A stretch of 64,000 nt of DNA from the NCBI GenBank assembly GCA_018136815.1, contig CM030936.1:3672474-3736473 (forward strand). The letters run 5' to 3'. A program made the position numbers and the translations under genes. Origin of the DNA: Isochrysis galbana (Eukaryota > Haptophyta > Isochrysidales > Isochrysidaceae). The notes under the pieces were generated by a model. It had not been told where the DNA came from and searched no databases. It worked only from the letters and a program-made list of their open reading frames with translations. Of the stretch, positions 21,725 to 33,002 are shown piece by piece; positions within the stretch are counted from its first letter, which is position 1, and every line of letters begins with the position of its first letter.

Positions 21725-21845
21725 CGATGGGCGCTATCGCGACGGGCAGTATCGCGACGGGCAGATTCGTGATGGGCAATATCGCGATGAGCGATACCAC
21801 GATGAGCGATATCGCGATGAGCGATATCGCGACCGGCAATACGAA
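21725..21845. repeat. 15-bp minisatellite
   Basis: Seven to eight units close to ATGAGCGATATCGCG, drifting to GCGACGGGCAGTATC at the left end. The period of 15 keeps the frame open on both strands (IAMSD and IAHRD-type repeats), so frames crossing it are artefacts. Confidence 0.85.
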
Positions 21846-22139
21846 GATTGTCGCGGCGGTGGGCGTTGGCATGGCGCCATAAACCACAAACCACAGGTAC
21901 GATGGCGTTGCATGCATGCCTGTCATTGCCCGGCCACCAGTTTCTAGAGTCACCACAGCACCATGCACGCGATTACGCCAAGCGGGGTTCAGGAAGCAGC
22001 AGCGGCCCTTCTTCGGTTCTTCTTAGCCCCCCGTGTGGTGTGGCCCTTCCTCCCTCTTCGCCTGATTCCGCGGAGGTGATGCGAGCGCGCAAGATGGCGC
22101 GGCTCCGCGTCACATACGAGTCGAGCCATGCCGCCTTGG

Positions 22140-22260
22140 GCCCAGTTGCTCCGTCAGGTGTCAGGTCGTCAGGTCTCGGCGACCTTACACCTCATATCAG
22201 GACCTAATATCAGGTCCTCATATTAGGTTACTAATATTATAATATGGTAGTGTAATAATA
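22140..22260. repeat. dispersed repeat family B, copy 1
   Basis: It contains GCTCCGTCAGGTGTCAGGTC, TCAGGTCTCGGC, CTAATATCAGGT and an AT-rich end with TAATATTATAATATGGTAGTG. The same order occurs at 63604-63725. Confidence 0.7.
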
Positions 22261-23940
22261 GTAATGAGATCTAATGGCTAATGATGTTATTTAGTTTAAG
22301 TATTAGTACAGAGACCTCCTTCCTGCACTGCGTGTCTGGGCGTCTGGGCTGCTAGCTGCTAGCTGCTAGTTTTTCTAGGGTGGTGATTATGAAAGGGGGC
22401 CCCGGGAGCTTTCCTCACCCTACCTACCTCCTTCTCCTTGTCCTGGGCGCCGCCAGTATATATGATGTCGTCGTCGTGACTAGGCGATCTCCCGACTCTA
22501 GCCGGATAGTGCGAACCATTCTTTTTCCTTTGAAAGTTATACTTATAAATGGATGACCTAATATCAGGTATCAGGGGTGGTGGACCTTATATCATGATAT
22601 CAGGACCTAATATTAGGCTGATGGAGCAACTAGGGCCTTGGCTGAAGAAGAAGCGGAGGCGGAGATGCGAGCGCAGGTGCGAAGCCGCAGGCGGAAGACA
22701 GAGGAGGCGGCGGTGGCCAAACTGTGGGGCGCCAAGCAGCTGTAGTAGCCTATCCCCTATGTTTATGAGAGTGTGTGTGTGTGCCATTACTTGTTCCTAG
22801 ACAATTAACAATCGCATTGACAAATGCAAGTTTGACAATGACAATGTAGCAGTTTATGGTCTCCGGCTGGGGTTTATGATCTCCGGCTGAGGCTCGTTTC
22901 TGACGGATAAAGGTACCTCGCTTTTAATTAAGGACGAGTCCTTGAAGTAGAAGTAAGGACAAACTTCGCTAGGTGAGAGCGCGAGCACAAAGTGCTTGTT
23001 TTGCCTAAACCTTGGCTTGTTGGTTACCTCATGCATATCCTCTTTTAATGTTAATGTTCCCAGGGGACTAAGGCACCATTCCCTCGGCAATACCAAGTTT
23101 TGTGACATACGCTTCACGGGGCGTCGGGTCAAATCACAGTTTGTCCTTGAAATGAAAGAGGTGGCTGATACCCCCATTGGAAAGCTCTTCTACCCATGGT
23201 CCCCAGGAGATGAAACGTTGCTTTGATTGCCCTCTTTGAGACCTTAAGACCTTAAGTGACGACGAAGCGTGATTTTGCCATCCAACGGTCCAATTTGTCA
23301 AAATACGGCTCAAAAGGGCTAAAAAAAACATCCTTCCGCGTGAGCGGATCGTCCGAGTGCAGCACCGCATGCTGAATGTGGCAGCAAAAGTCAACCAAGA
23401 CAAGCTCTGCAGAGTTGAGAGTTGGTCATGGGGAGAGCTTAGGCTTAGCAGGTTTTGAATGGGAGGTAAAGATGATTTGCTTCAGGGGGTGGGATGTCCC
23501 AAAAGCTCACTCTAAGCCACATCAAAGGCATTGAAGGCCAGAGTCCTTAGATTTCATGGATTTTCAAGGACACCGTCCTTAGTTTTAGTTTAAGGACAAA
23601 ACTTTCTAACCGCTGAGCCCTGAGGACTGAGAAAGGGAGAGTCGCGTCCGCGCGCTCCAGCTCAACTAATTCTAAAGTTAGTTGTACTTTCCACGTCAAT
23701 ATTGTCAGTGCAATGTTCCGCCTCCAAAGCTTTTTGAGGATAGCGGATAGCGAACGGCAGGGTCCGATCCACGAACCACGAAGTGAGAAGTGAGGCGGGC
23801 CGTTCTCTTGTTCTCTTCCATGAAGGGTTTGTATGCCTCTGCCTCTTACAAAAAAATGAGACGGCGCACCGTGGCCACACTAGAAATAAAGAAATAAAGT
23901 AGGCGAGGGGGGAGGGACCTCCGCCACGCGAGGCGGCATC
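22261..23940. other. AT-richer intergenic sequence
   Basis: Composition drops compared with the genes. More ATATCAGG/CTAATATTAGG words occur at 22556-22620. A short frame with KQLW-like ends near 22620-22745 is not recognised. Nothing else is supported. Confidence 0.4.
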
Positions 23941-23978
23941 TCCCCCGCCTCCCCTTCCTCCCCTCTCTTCCTCTCTCT

Positions 23979-24009
<31 letters not shown>

Positions 24010-24013
24010 CTCT

Positions 24014-24076
<63 letters not shown>

Positions 24077-24131
24077 CTCTATCTCTATCTCTTCCTCTCT
24101 CTCTCTTCTCTCTCTCTCTCCCCCTCTCTCT

Positions 24132-24174
<43 letters not shown>

Positions 24175-24208
24175 CTCTCCCTCTCTCTCTCTCCCCCCCC
24201 CCCCCCCC

Positions 24209-24283
<75 letters not shown>

Positions 24284-24325
24284 CTCTCCTCTCTCCCTCT
24301 CTCCTCTTCTCTCTCCTTCTCTCTC

Positions 24326-24356
<31 letters not shown>

Positions 24357-24460
24357 TATCTCTTCCTCTCTCTCTCTCCCCTCTCTCTCTCTCTCTCCTC
24401 TTCTCTCTCCCCTCTCCTCCTCTCTCCTCTCCCTCTTCTCTCTCTCTCCCTCTCTCTCTC

Positions 24461-24496
<36 letters not shown>

Positions 24497-24702
24497 CTCT
24501 CTCTCCTCTCCTTCTCTCTCTCCTCTCTCTTCTCTCTTCTCTCTCTCCTCTTCTCTCTCTATCTCTCTCTCTCTCTTCTCTCTCTTCTCTCTCTCTCTCC
24601 TTCTCTCTCTCTCTCTCTCTCTTCTATCTATCTCTATCTCTTCCTCTCTCTCTCTCTCTTCCCTCTTCTTTCCTCTCTCCTCTCTCTCTCTCTCTCTCTC
24701 TT
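23941..24702. repeat. (CT)n microsatellite with (CTAT)n blocks
   Basis: About 760 bases of almost pure CT, interrupted by two poly-C runs and (CTAT) blocks, running straight into the assembly gap. It lies upstream of ispG, on that gene's sense strand. Confidence 0.97.
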
Positions 24703-24802
24703 NNNNNNNNNNNNNNNNNNNNNNNNNNNNNNNNNNNNNNNNNNNNNNNNNNNNNNNNNNNNNNNNNNNNNNNNNNNNNNNNNNNNNNNNNNNNNNNNNN
24801 NN
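24703..24802. other. assembly gap of 100 N
   Basis: Exactly 100 N, the usual placeholder for a gap of unknown length. It hides the 5' end of ispG, including its targeting peptide. Confidence 0.99.
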
Positions 24803-27800
24803 CTCGATCCTTTGGACCCCTTCCTCCCGCGGGGAGCCCGGCCAGAGCCCCAGAGACCTCGAATTTGGACCTCTCGGTCAAATTCCCAAATATTGCGAGA
24901 GCCTCTCTGTTGTCTCTCGGCGCCCTACGAGGACGGTGCGCGCGGGCAAGGTGCTGATTGGGTCGGAGCACCCGCTTGTTCGTCAGACGATGGCGACGAC
25001 GCTCACCTCCGACGTGGACGCCTCGGTCGACCAGATCATGCGATGCGCAGACGAGGGGTGAGTCGTGCGTGAAGGAGAGAGGGGAGGAGAGAGAGGGAAG
25101 GAGAGGGAGAGGGAGAGAGAGGGCGGGGGGGAGAAAGAGGGAGAGAAGAGGGGGAGGGAGTGGACGAGAGGGACAGAGGGGACGGGAGGGAGGGTGATCG
25201 AGGGAGGGGGGAGGGAGGGAGGGGACAGAAGGAGCAGGAGAAGAAGAGGGCGGGAGGATGGCGGAAGGGCGGGAGGAACGGAGAGAACTTGGGCAGGCGG
25301 AATGAAAGACGGGTAGAAGGAAATGCGTCGGGTGGGTTGGCGGGAGAGAAGAGGAGGGGAAGACGGCGAGGGCGGGCAGGCAGGTTGAACGGTACCTTTG
25401 GCAGAGAGGAGACGGAGCGGAGGAAGGTGTGAGTACTGCTCGAGACATCTGAGAGGGAGCATGGAGACAGGCTCTAAGGGGGAGGCTAGAGAGTTCGAAG
25501 ACAGTAAGAAGCGAAGATGTTAGGAGCAGGCCAAAGGATCGACCAACACTAGACAGCAGGAGGTCCCTTGCCGGAGAGGGCGGGAAGTTTGGGCACGGAT
25601 GCAGCAAGATTGCAGCTCGGCGTTGGAGTACGTCTTTCGGCTGCGCGCGCCATCTTTCAATAAATGTTCACCTCGAGTCCAACGGGGTACACCCAGGCGG
25701 CGGTGCTCACTCATGACTCATAACCTCTTTCGCCTGGAACTCAGGTTCGACCTGGTCCGCCTTACTGTTGTGGGCATGAAGGACGCAAAGGCTTGCCTCG
25801 ACATCCGGGCGAAGCTGGACGCGAAGGGATACGACATCCCGCTCTGCGCCGACATGCACTTCGCGCCTAAGGTCGCGATGGTCGTCGCAGATGCCGTTGA
25901 GAAGATCCGGATCAATCCCGGCAACTTTGTCGACGGGCGTAAGAAGTTCGACGAGATGATCTACGAGACAGACGAGCAGTTCTTTGCGGAGCGCGAGTTC
26001 TTCGTAAGTGGACTGGAGTAGAGAGGGGTTGTGGTAGGCGAGGGGCACAGCACACCGGCACCGCGTGCGCCCGCTCGGTCGGATTCACGTGCGGCCGCAC
26101 ACTACTCGTTGTAGGTTGACTCATTCATGCCTCTCGTCGAGAAGTGCAAGAAGCTCGACCGGGCGATGCGCATTGGAACCAACCATGGCTCGCTCTCGGC
26201 GCGTATCCTCTCGTTCTACGGTGCATCGCTAGGCTCCGGCAGCGGGCACGTGGCGTATCCGCCCGCGCGTGTCGCCTCTTGCGCTTATCGCGGCCACCGC
26301 GCGTGTTTACAGGCGACACCCCCCGCGGCATGGTCGAGTCGGCCGTCGAATTCGCTGACATCTGCCGCTCCGCCGACTACCACAACTTTGTGTTCTCTAT
26401 GAAGGCGTCCAACCCGCTTGTCATGGTCCAGGTTTGGGCTCGCTCTGCCTGCCGCGCCGCCCGCATCCGCATCTGTTTCTGCATGCCAGCTCGCGCTCCG
26501 CCTTGCACGTAGGCGTATCGCCTGCTGGCGGCTGAGCAGTACCGGCTCGGTTGGGACTATCCGCTCCACCTCGGCGTGACCGAGGCAGGCGAGGGCGAGG
26601 ACGGCCGCATGAAGTCAGCCATCGGCATTGGTGCGCTTTTGGCGGATGGCCTCGGCGACACCATCCGTGTCTCGCTGACCGAGGATCCCGAGTACGAATT
26701 CGCGCCTTGCAACCGTCTTGCGGAGGTGCATCTGCCCGCCCAACTGCATGGCGTGCTCCTATGGTTCGCCAGGCGAGCCACCCCCGCCAGGCGCATCGCC
26801 TTCACCCTCCTTTCGCTACCGGCAGATCGGCGATGCGATGCACACGGCCGAAGCGTCGGGGCGCCAAAAGGCCGTACCGGAGTTCAAGGACACGCGCGAC
26901 ATCACCTCGTTCGCACGCCGCTCCGGCCGCCTCCCTGTGCAGAAGGAGGGCGACGAGCTCGATTATCGTGGCCTCCTTAATCGCGACGGCTCTGTGCTCC
27001 TCTCGGTGCGCGTTGACGCTGATGAGGCTAGCCTGCCCCTGCGCGAACCCTCGCGAGCCTGCCCGTCCCGACCACTCGCCGCAGATAACGGCGGAGCAGC
27101 TCGAGGCTCCGCAAGCGCTCTACAAGGCCCTTGGCTGCAAGACGGTCGTTGGCCTCCCCTTCAAGGACATCGCCACCATCGACGCCTACCTCCTGCGTGA
27201 AGTGCCCTCCGAGTCGGCGGCCGAGGCGCGCCAGACGATCAAGCGCATGCAGGACGTCGCTATCCACCCCATCGTACCTACCGCCGTCCTACAAGCGACA
27301 CCGCTCCCGGGCGCCATCCCGCTGATGACACTGGCGGAGGCCGCCGCGGCGCCCCACCAGTCGCGCCTCGTCATCTCGCTCAACGGCAAGGAGTCGGCCG
27401 AGGAAATTGCCAAGCTGAACGACATCGAGCACGATTTCGTCCTGCTCGAAGTGCGTGCAGCTACCGCCCGCTCAACTGAACCTGCGCCGACTCGCGCGGC
27501 TCGCCAGTTTTCACTCGCCACGTTATGCACCTCCGCAGGTCGACCCCTCTCTCTCTCGCCTCCACGCCTCCCGCCGCCTTTTCGGCATCCTCGAGGACAA
27601 GAACATTGACTCAGCCATCATCCACCACTACCACCCTGAGCCTTCTGATTCTGCGGAGCTCGCTCTCCAGGTGCGTGCGCCGTGGCAGTCGCCCGCTGTC
27701 GGTTTGCCTTTGTGTCGCACCCCCTTGTGTGCCCACCCTTTGCGTAGTCGGCTCCATCCGCTATGTAAACCTTGTAACTCGCTCCTCCCACTGCCACAGA

Positions 27801-28520
27801 TGGGCACGCAGATCGGCGGCCTTCTGTGCGATGGCCTCGGCGACGGCGTACTTGTCGAGCCGATGGAGGCTGGCGCTTTCGAGATGGATGTTCTACGCAC
27901 TGCCTCCTTCGGCCTCTTGCAGGGCTCGCGCATGCGCAACACGAAGACTGAGTTCGTTTCGTGCCCTTCATGCGGACGCACCCTCTTCGACCTGCAGGAG
28001 GTACGCGCACTTGAGTGCATCGTGCACTCACGCCCGTACCCCTTTTCCCACCATTCTTAGCTCATACCGGCGCGCCTACGTCCCCGTGTTTGTGTCAGGT
28101 GACCGCACAGATCGCAGAGCGCACTGGCCACTTGCCTGGTGTTGCAATCGCCATCATGGGCTGCATCGTCAATGGCCCCGGAGAGATGGCCGATGCTGAC
28201 TTCGGCTACGTTGGCGGCGCGCCTGGCAAGGTGACGACTTATCCCTCCCCCCTCCCCCCACACGCACTGCACGGGCCGCCTCTTGCCCTCGACCGCTCCC
28301 CCCCCCTGCCGGGAGACCGCACGCACTTATCTCGCGCCGTCACGCTGCGAACGCACGCCTTGCCCCAAAGGTTGACCTGTATGTGGGCAAGGAGGTTGTC
28401 CGCCGCGGGATCCCCAATGAGGAGGCTTGCGATGCGCTCATCGAGCTTATCAAGGAGAATGGCATGTGGAAGGACAAGGAGGAGGAGCCCGCTGAGGAGG
28501 AGACTCCCGTCGCCGTTTAA
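24803..28520 (+). CDS. ispG: 4-hydroxy-3-methylbut-2-enyl diphosphate synthase, plastid type, 5' truncated by gap
   Basis: Eleven exons: <24803-25057, 25745-26003, 26115-26220, 26313-26431, 26513-26725, 26826-27005, 27085-27450, 27539-27670, 27800-28000, 28099-28230 and 28371-28520, all GT-AG and in phase. The enzyme converts methylerythritol cyclodiphosphate to HMBPP in the plastid MEP pathway using a [4Fe-4S] cluster. Exon 1 reads PKYCES and later [12 protein letters not shown]. Then come [62 protein letters not shown] and [13 protein letters not shown]. The plant-type central insertion domain follows, and then DGLGDGV, RNTKTE, SCPSC (two cluster Cys) and GCIVNGPGE (third Cys and the Glu ligand). 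It ends [16 protein letters not shown] with an acidic tail. All cluster ligands are present. The transit peptide is in the gap. Confidence 0.96.
25058..25744. repeat. purine-rich first visible intron of ispG
   Basis: The intron begins GTGAGTCG and ends TCAG. Its first 360 bases are (GGGAGA)n-type purine sequence. At 687 bp it is much longer than the other ispG introns (about 80-140 bp). Confidence 0.85.
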
Positions 28521-29271
28521 GCGTTCGGACATTGGAATTTTCGGGTTGCACGGTACGCCCGCGTACAACTGGAAGGGGACGTGCCGTGGCCGACCGGCGC
28601 CTCCGGGCGGTGGCGAGGCTGTTACCATGACGGTCTCGACACTTCGCGCGCGCGCGCCGCATAGGCTTCCGCACGACCTAAGCATCGCTTGCCTCCAGCT
28701 TGCACCTATGCGAGAAGACCACACAAATCGTGCGGGTGTGTGAGCGTGGCGCAAATGCCCAATGATGCTTTGGGGGTGCCTCACGCACCGTGATTGAGGT
28801 CGTCGACGCCATCGGCTATTCGGGGCGGAGGCGTCGCGGGCCACAGCGTGATGAGGCCTTTAGGGTGATTTTACGCGACTCAAGCCATGCATGCGAATCC
28901 ACCGGGCAGATTTGGTGATGGACCGCCCCGCGAGAACTACTAGCCTCTTTATCCCGATCTACTTTAGTAGCGCTCGCGCGAGCAAGTGCTGTATTATCCC
29001 CGTACGTCGTGCTGTGCGGGCGCCGAGCCCGGTCCAGCCCAGCCATCGTCACTGGCAATGCAAGTCGGCCCGCTCGCTCGCAATCCACCTCGTCCACTGA
29101 GAGAGGGGAGAGCCCGGGCGGGTGTGTTGCTATGCGCGAACCGGCACGCGTATGGGCGCTCGCTCCCGGATGTTCCGCCGTATATGATATCTTTACAATG
29201 CAAAAACCCTTTGAAGATGCCGGGTACTGCGGTAATTAATGCTACTGGTGCTAGTGCTTACCCACAACTAC
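28521..29271. other. ispG 3' flank and spacer
   Basis: No gene recognised. The first 200 bases are probably ispG 3' untranslated sequence. Confidence 0.4.
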
Positions 29272-29402
29272 AAAAAAACCTTTTAACATTCTCGCCTCAC
29301 CCGCGGCACTGAATCGCATACTCGTAGCCACGCCCCCTTCCCTTCCTCACCCTCATTCCCCGCCTTGCGGCAACTCCCCTCGTGCTCTACTTAGGGGCTC
29401 GG
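29272..29402 (-). mobile_element. retroelement 3' tail, copy downstream of a matching ORF relic
   Basis: Reverse complement of the family tail: AAAAAAACCTTTTAACATTC, CGTAGCCACGCCCCC, GCCTTGCGGCAACTCCCCTC and CTTAGGGGCTCGG on the plus strand. It sits 230 bp 3' of the minus-strand retroelement ORF fragment, matching the layout at 53238-53561. Confidence 0.75.
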
Positions 29403-29630
29403 GTAGTGCGTGGGGGGTCCGAGCGGACCGGGACCGGGGTGCACTTGTCCTCAGCGGCGTGTCCTCAACTCCCTCCTGTGCCACTGGGTGACCTGTTTAT
29501 CTTAAAATTGTTCCAGGGTCCCGTTGTTTCCGCATGCTGCGGTGTTCATCGTAGATGACCTATAGTGATCGATCGCAGTTTCAGATGGTCATGCTTCACA
29601 CGGGACGACGCATCATGCTATGCAAGCCTT

Positions 29631-29865
29631 TCAGCGAGGCCAAGCGCTTTCGCTACTCGCTACTAGGCGGGTGTCTTCGCTCAGTTGTAGTCTACCTTTC
29701 TCGTTTTCAATGAATACGGGGGTGCTGAGTGCTAGCGGTTTCTTGAGTTTGGGCTTTCTCCCTTGAGCGGCTTTATGCGTGCGTACAGAGCAGTGCGCTT
29801 TTGGCGGGGTAAGGCCCCTGGCCAAGGTGGTGAACCTCACTAGTGTAGACTCTATGTACCAACTA
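29631..29865 (-). pseudogene. retroelement C-terminal ORF fragment
   Basis: The minus-strand frame reads STLVRFTTLARGLTPP, SVRTHKAAQGRKPKLKKP and LSTPVFIENEKGRLQLS. It aligns with RTLSRFTILVRGLGPP, TVRTNKASQGRKPKIK and LCTPVYKTNNKGNLVIS of 52030-53238. Only the C-terminal fifth of that protein is present. Confidence 0.75.
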
Positions 29866-29965
29866 AGTTTATACTTGGTTGACCCATGGGGGGGGCACGA
29901 GCCCCCCCCTCTCTCCACTCCTCCCCTGCCATGGGGGAGGAACCACCCATCCTCCTGGCACGCCT
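29866..29965 (+). mobile_element. retroelement 5' stem-loop copy
   Basis: A G/C-rich inverted repeat (GGGGGGGGCACGAGCCCCCCCC) follows TTGGTTGACCCATGG. A second stem (TCCCCTGCCATGGGGGA) leads to GGAACCACCCATCC. The same plan occurs at 57229-57310 and 63822-63925. Confidence 0.55.
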
Positions 29966-30445
29966 GATGGCTTGCCAGGAGGCCACTGCCCTACTGCACG
30001 GTGGCGGACTAGGGGGGGGCGGCAGCTACTCACGGGCGTTTTATTTTTTTCGTTTGAGTGAGAAACGAGATTCACGGTGGCGGCCGTCGCCGCCAGAGGC
30101 CTTCCGAGCCTCCCAGAGGTGTGGCGGCCATCGGACGTTGCTCCATGCCGGGGTCAGGTGAGCTCCTTCCTACAACACCCTTAGCTGGTGGCTTGGCGCG
30201 CTCCTCCACACGCTCGCGTGCACCACACCCTCCCCAGCCCTGCCTCGCACGCCTGCTCACGCACGCTCATGAGGGGGGGGGGGGAGCGACCCACAGCCGC
30301 GGAACGCGAGTTTTGTGGGTGGGCGGACGGGCATACATGCATGGGCACGCATATCACGGCCCCGCATGTCGCATGTGCGAGCATGAGAGCCACACAATTC
30401 GTTGACTCGCGTGTTCCCGTCTGTATGACCATCAGGTACGAAGCG
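29966..30445. other. spacer before chromodomain fragment
   Basis: No gene recognised. A (G)10 run lies at 30274-30283. The last bases (TGACCATCAG) could be a splice acceptor for the following frame. Confidence 0.35.
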
Positions 30446-30947
30446 CGCACTCACCTCGAGCACGGTCCTGGAGGGCGACTGGCAGGTCGACAAAGTGGTG
30501 GGCATGGTGCGCCGTGGCGGCTACAACCACATCGCGGTCCGTTGGAGTGGCTACGGGCCTGAGGGCGACACGTGGGAGTCGGAGAGGAACGTGTACCCCC
30601 CCTCCAAGATCGACGAGTTCAAGGAGAACTTGCAGACGGAGCTCACCATGACCTACGTGCGCAACGCCATCCTGAACACCATGCTGGGCAAGACCATTCG
30701 AGACCGAGTTCCTCGCTACAGGTACATTTTCGACGTGCCACAGGTGTGCTATGATGAGGTGGGTGTCAGCGTAGTGAAAGCATTTGGTGCACTGCCAGGT
30801 GTGACTTACTCGGAGGAGAAAGAAGCCGGGGCGGTGCGTCACTTCTCCATCGTCCAAACACTTGAGGGAGCCGCCGCCTTTTTGCTCGGCCACGTCGTTC
30901 GCCCGGATGTAGCTGCCGGATCTCTTCGAATCACTGGGGGGAGGGCT
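30446..30947 (+). CDS. chromodomain protein fragment
   Basis: The frame reads WQVDKVVGMVRRGGYNHIAV, then RWSGYGPEGDTWESERN: the chromodomain fold core, with V-x-K-V-x-G, three strands, WxGY and D-T-W-E. It is followed by about 100 residues of unrecognised sequence (YVRNAILNTMLGKTI, SIVQTLEGAAAFLLG). There is no ATG before the domain; a CAG acceptor precedes it, so it is an internal or final exon. The frame continues beyond 30947, but from there it is antisense to another reading frame. Chromodomains occur in chromatin readers and at the C-terminus of some retroelements and transposases. The TE-rich surroundings favour a mobile-element origin. Confidence 0.55.
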
Positions 30948-31829
30948 TCATTTCTTGACATGACCAAGCTTCTCCTCGAGCGCATCATCGCGCAACGCCG
31001 GCGGAGGTACCTCCTCCTCCTCCTCCCTCTGCACCTTGTTGCGCGCGCGCTTCAGCATGCCTGTGTACATCTGCGTCTTTGCAGTGCGCTTGATGGAGCA
31101 AGCCATAGCCGTGCACACGTGCTGCTTCTGCAACATGAGATTCTGCGTCTGTTGCACGTCAGGTAGCTTCTTGCTCGAATGGCTAGACATCTTCCGGAAA
31201 TATTTCTTCATGTCCTGGTGAGCGTGCTCATTACCTTCGGTAGCTCCGAGGTACGGTTTGCCCAGCAGCATGTACAAATGCGGTATTCCATACACGGTAT
31301 CGTGCCCATAGGTGCGCCGGCGCTTTGTGCCAATGCATTCGAGCATCGCCTCTTCACAAGCACGGCCCAGCTTAGCTGACTCCACCGCTCGTTGGTGCCG
31401 CAGGTCGCCCACGATCAGTGAGGTATCGAGCTGATGCTCGTGCGTGAAGGTCCACAGCTCGAGCAAGGAGTGAAACATCTCACCCACACGGGTCGCATAC
31501 GTCGTAGGTGAGCTGGCAACGCCCACACTGCCAGTATCCCCAGCACTGCCCATGTCGCCCGCACTGCCCTCCTCGTCGCTCGAGTCCGTACGACGGTGGT
31601 TTGGGTTCTCTCCCACTACCGGCCGCGTTGCTGCGCTTGCGCCACGCCCGCGCTTCTTCTTCTTTGGGCGGCCGCCCGCACCCTTGCCCGCACCCTTTGC
31701 TTGCCTGCCTGACTTGGCGCCTGATCCTGGACCTGCCTTCTCACTCGCCTCGCCTGCCGCCTGTGCCGCGAGCTCCTTCCACGATAGCGGGTGCGGTCTA
31801 ACAGCGGGGTGGGCTTTTGCGCCCCCCAA
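30948..31829 (-). CDS. unrecognised, probably TE-encoded protein, 5' uncertain
   Basis: A 293-residue frame. The N-terminal 100 residues are basic and Gly/Ser-rich (GRPKKKKRGRGAS). The remainder looks folded: GEMFHSLLELWTFTHEHQLD, a segment with TYGHDTVYGIPHLYMLLG, ATEGNEHAHQDMKKYFRKM and DVQQTQNLMLQKQHV. The His-rich E-H-A-H-Q-D-M-K-K-Y-F segment followed by helices is reminiscent of the C-terminal part of large eukaryotic DNA transposases, but I cannot name the family. The frame stops at its 5' side where a retroelement fragment starts (31790), so it may be truncated by insertion. I treat it as a probable relic of a mobile element. Confidence 0.5.
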   Translation of the reverse strand: MGGAKAHPAVRPHPLSWKELAAQAAGEASEKAGPGSGAKSGRQAKGAGKGAGGRPKKKKRGRGASAATRPVVGENPNHRRTDSSDEEGSAGDMGSAGDTGSVGVASSPTTYATRVGEMFHSLLELWTFTHEHQLDTSLIVGDLRHQRAVESAKLGRACEEAMLECIGTKRRRTYGHDTVYGIPHLYMLLGKPYLGATEGNEHAHQDMKKYFRKMSSHSSKKLPDVQQTQNLMLQKQHVCTAMACSIKRTAKTQMYTGMLKRARNKVQREEEEEVPPPALRDDALEEKLGHVKK

Positions 31830-32215
31830 CCAACAACCAACACCTGCGCAAAAATCCTACGCGGAAGCCGCCCAGAAGGGACCCATGGGGAAGACTCCAA
31901 TGCAGCAAGCCCAGAAGCAACCAGCCCCACCGCCACTGCAGCCATCGCGCAAGCGGGCCGACCCCCAATCAGACCCCAAGCCGATTGCAAACAACAACAC
32001 ACAACTTGCTCCCCCCCCTCTTGATTAGGAGGAAGAGCCGGAAGACACCCCTTTTTTCATTCAGCTAGCTCAGCTAGCTGACGACAAGAAGGATATCAAA
32101 AGCGAAGATGTAGCTACCTTCATGAAATTCCTCCTCTCTAGGCTGGAAGGCCTAGACGCAACTCCGGATGGTATGGACAAGGGCCGTAAAGGCCGAGCTC
32201 TCACGACCGCCGTCG
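31790..32215 (+). pseudogene. retroelement ORF1/gag-like fragment with internal stop
   Basis: The frame reads QQPTPAQKSYAEAAQKGP, then Gln/Pro-rich sequence, to a TAG at 32026-32028. It continues in the same frame as PEDTPFFIQLAQLADDKKD and VATFMKFLLSRLEGLD. SYAEAA-type motifs and a short helical domain are common in ORF1 proteins of non-LTR elements. The in-frame stop indicates decay. Confidence 0.5.
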
Positions 32216-33002
32216 ACCCATGCTCGTGTGAGCGGTGTTCCCGCCGGTGCCATGCCTCCCTCCAGCCCCAGTGCTCCCAGTGCTCAGCCCTCCGTGAGCA
32301 CGGTCGCCCCTGGAGGGCCCCGTCCTATGCCTCAACAATTCTTTGTTTGAATCACAACCCTCAGCCACAGCCACAGCCACTCCACTCCGCCAGCCACAGC
32401 CCCGTCGGCCGTTGGCTGTTGCTGTTGGTCCTTTTCCCTCGGATTGGGGGTGCCTCCCGTTGCTCAAGCTCTTTCTAGAGCGGCTGCCAGGTGACGACGG
32501 GTTTTTAATACGCAGTACTAATATAATATAATACTACTATAATTATAATGACAATGACAATGACAATGAGAATGAGCATTTGTGGTAGTGGTAGGTAGTG
32601 GTGCTACTCCCACTAGCCACTAGCTAGTCTTGCACTAACACGGGTCACGATGTACACATGACCACACCAGAATCTAAGGCTCAAGACTAGGTATACATGT
32701 ACTTGATTATTATACTCATACTCGCCCCTCCGCAGGCCGCAGGCCCCCAGCCCCAGCATTTAAACTTAACTCCCCACAAGCTCATAAATAAGTTATTGGT
32801 CATTGGTCATTGTTATTGGGTATTGGGTGAAAACTTAATGACACAAGCTAGTGACTAGTGAGGCGTCAACTACTACCTACGTTAATTACTCACCAGGGAA
32901 AAGCAAAGGGGGCGGGGGGCGGGGCGGGGGGGCGGGGGGGAGGTTGGTTTTGGTGGTCGTTCCTTGAGTGAGGGGGAAGCGAGACGCGCTCCACGTTCCA
33001 CG
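32216..33002. other. AT-richer spacer
   Basis: No gene recognised. Small tandem words occur (CCACAGCCACAGCCAC; ATGACAATGACAATGACAAT). Confidence 0.4.

Noticed and set aside
21296..21845. CRISPR-like array
   Set aside because: Repeats have no unique spacers of constant length and the genome is eukaryotic; these are a G-rich array and a minisatellite.
24624..25607. 327-residue minus-strand frame crossing the gap
   Set aside because: It runs through N, CT repeats and the antisense of ispG exon 1.
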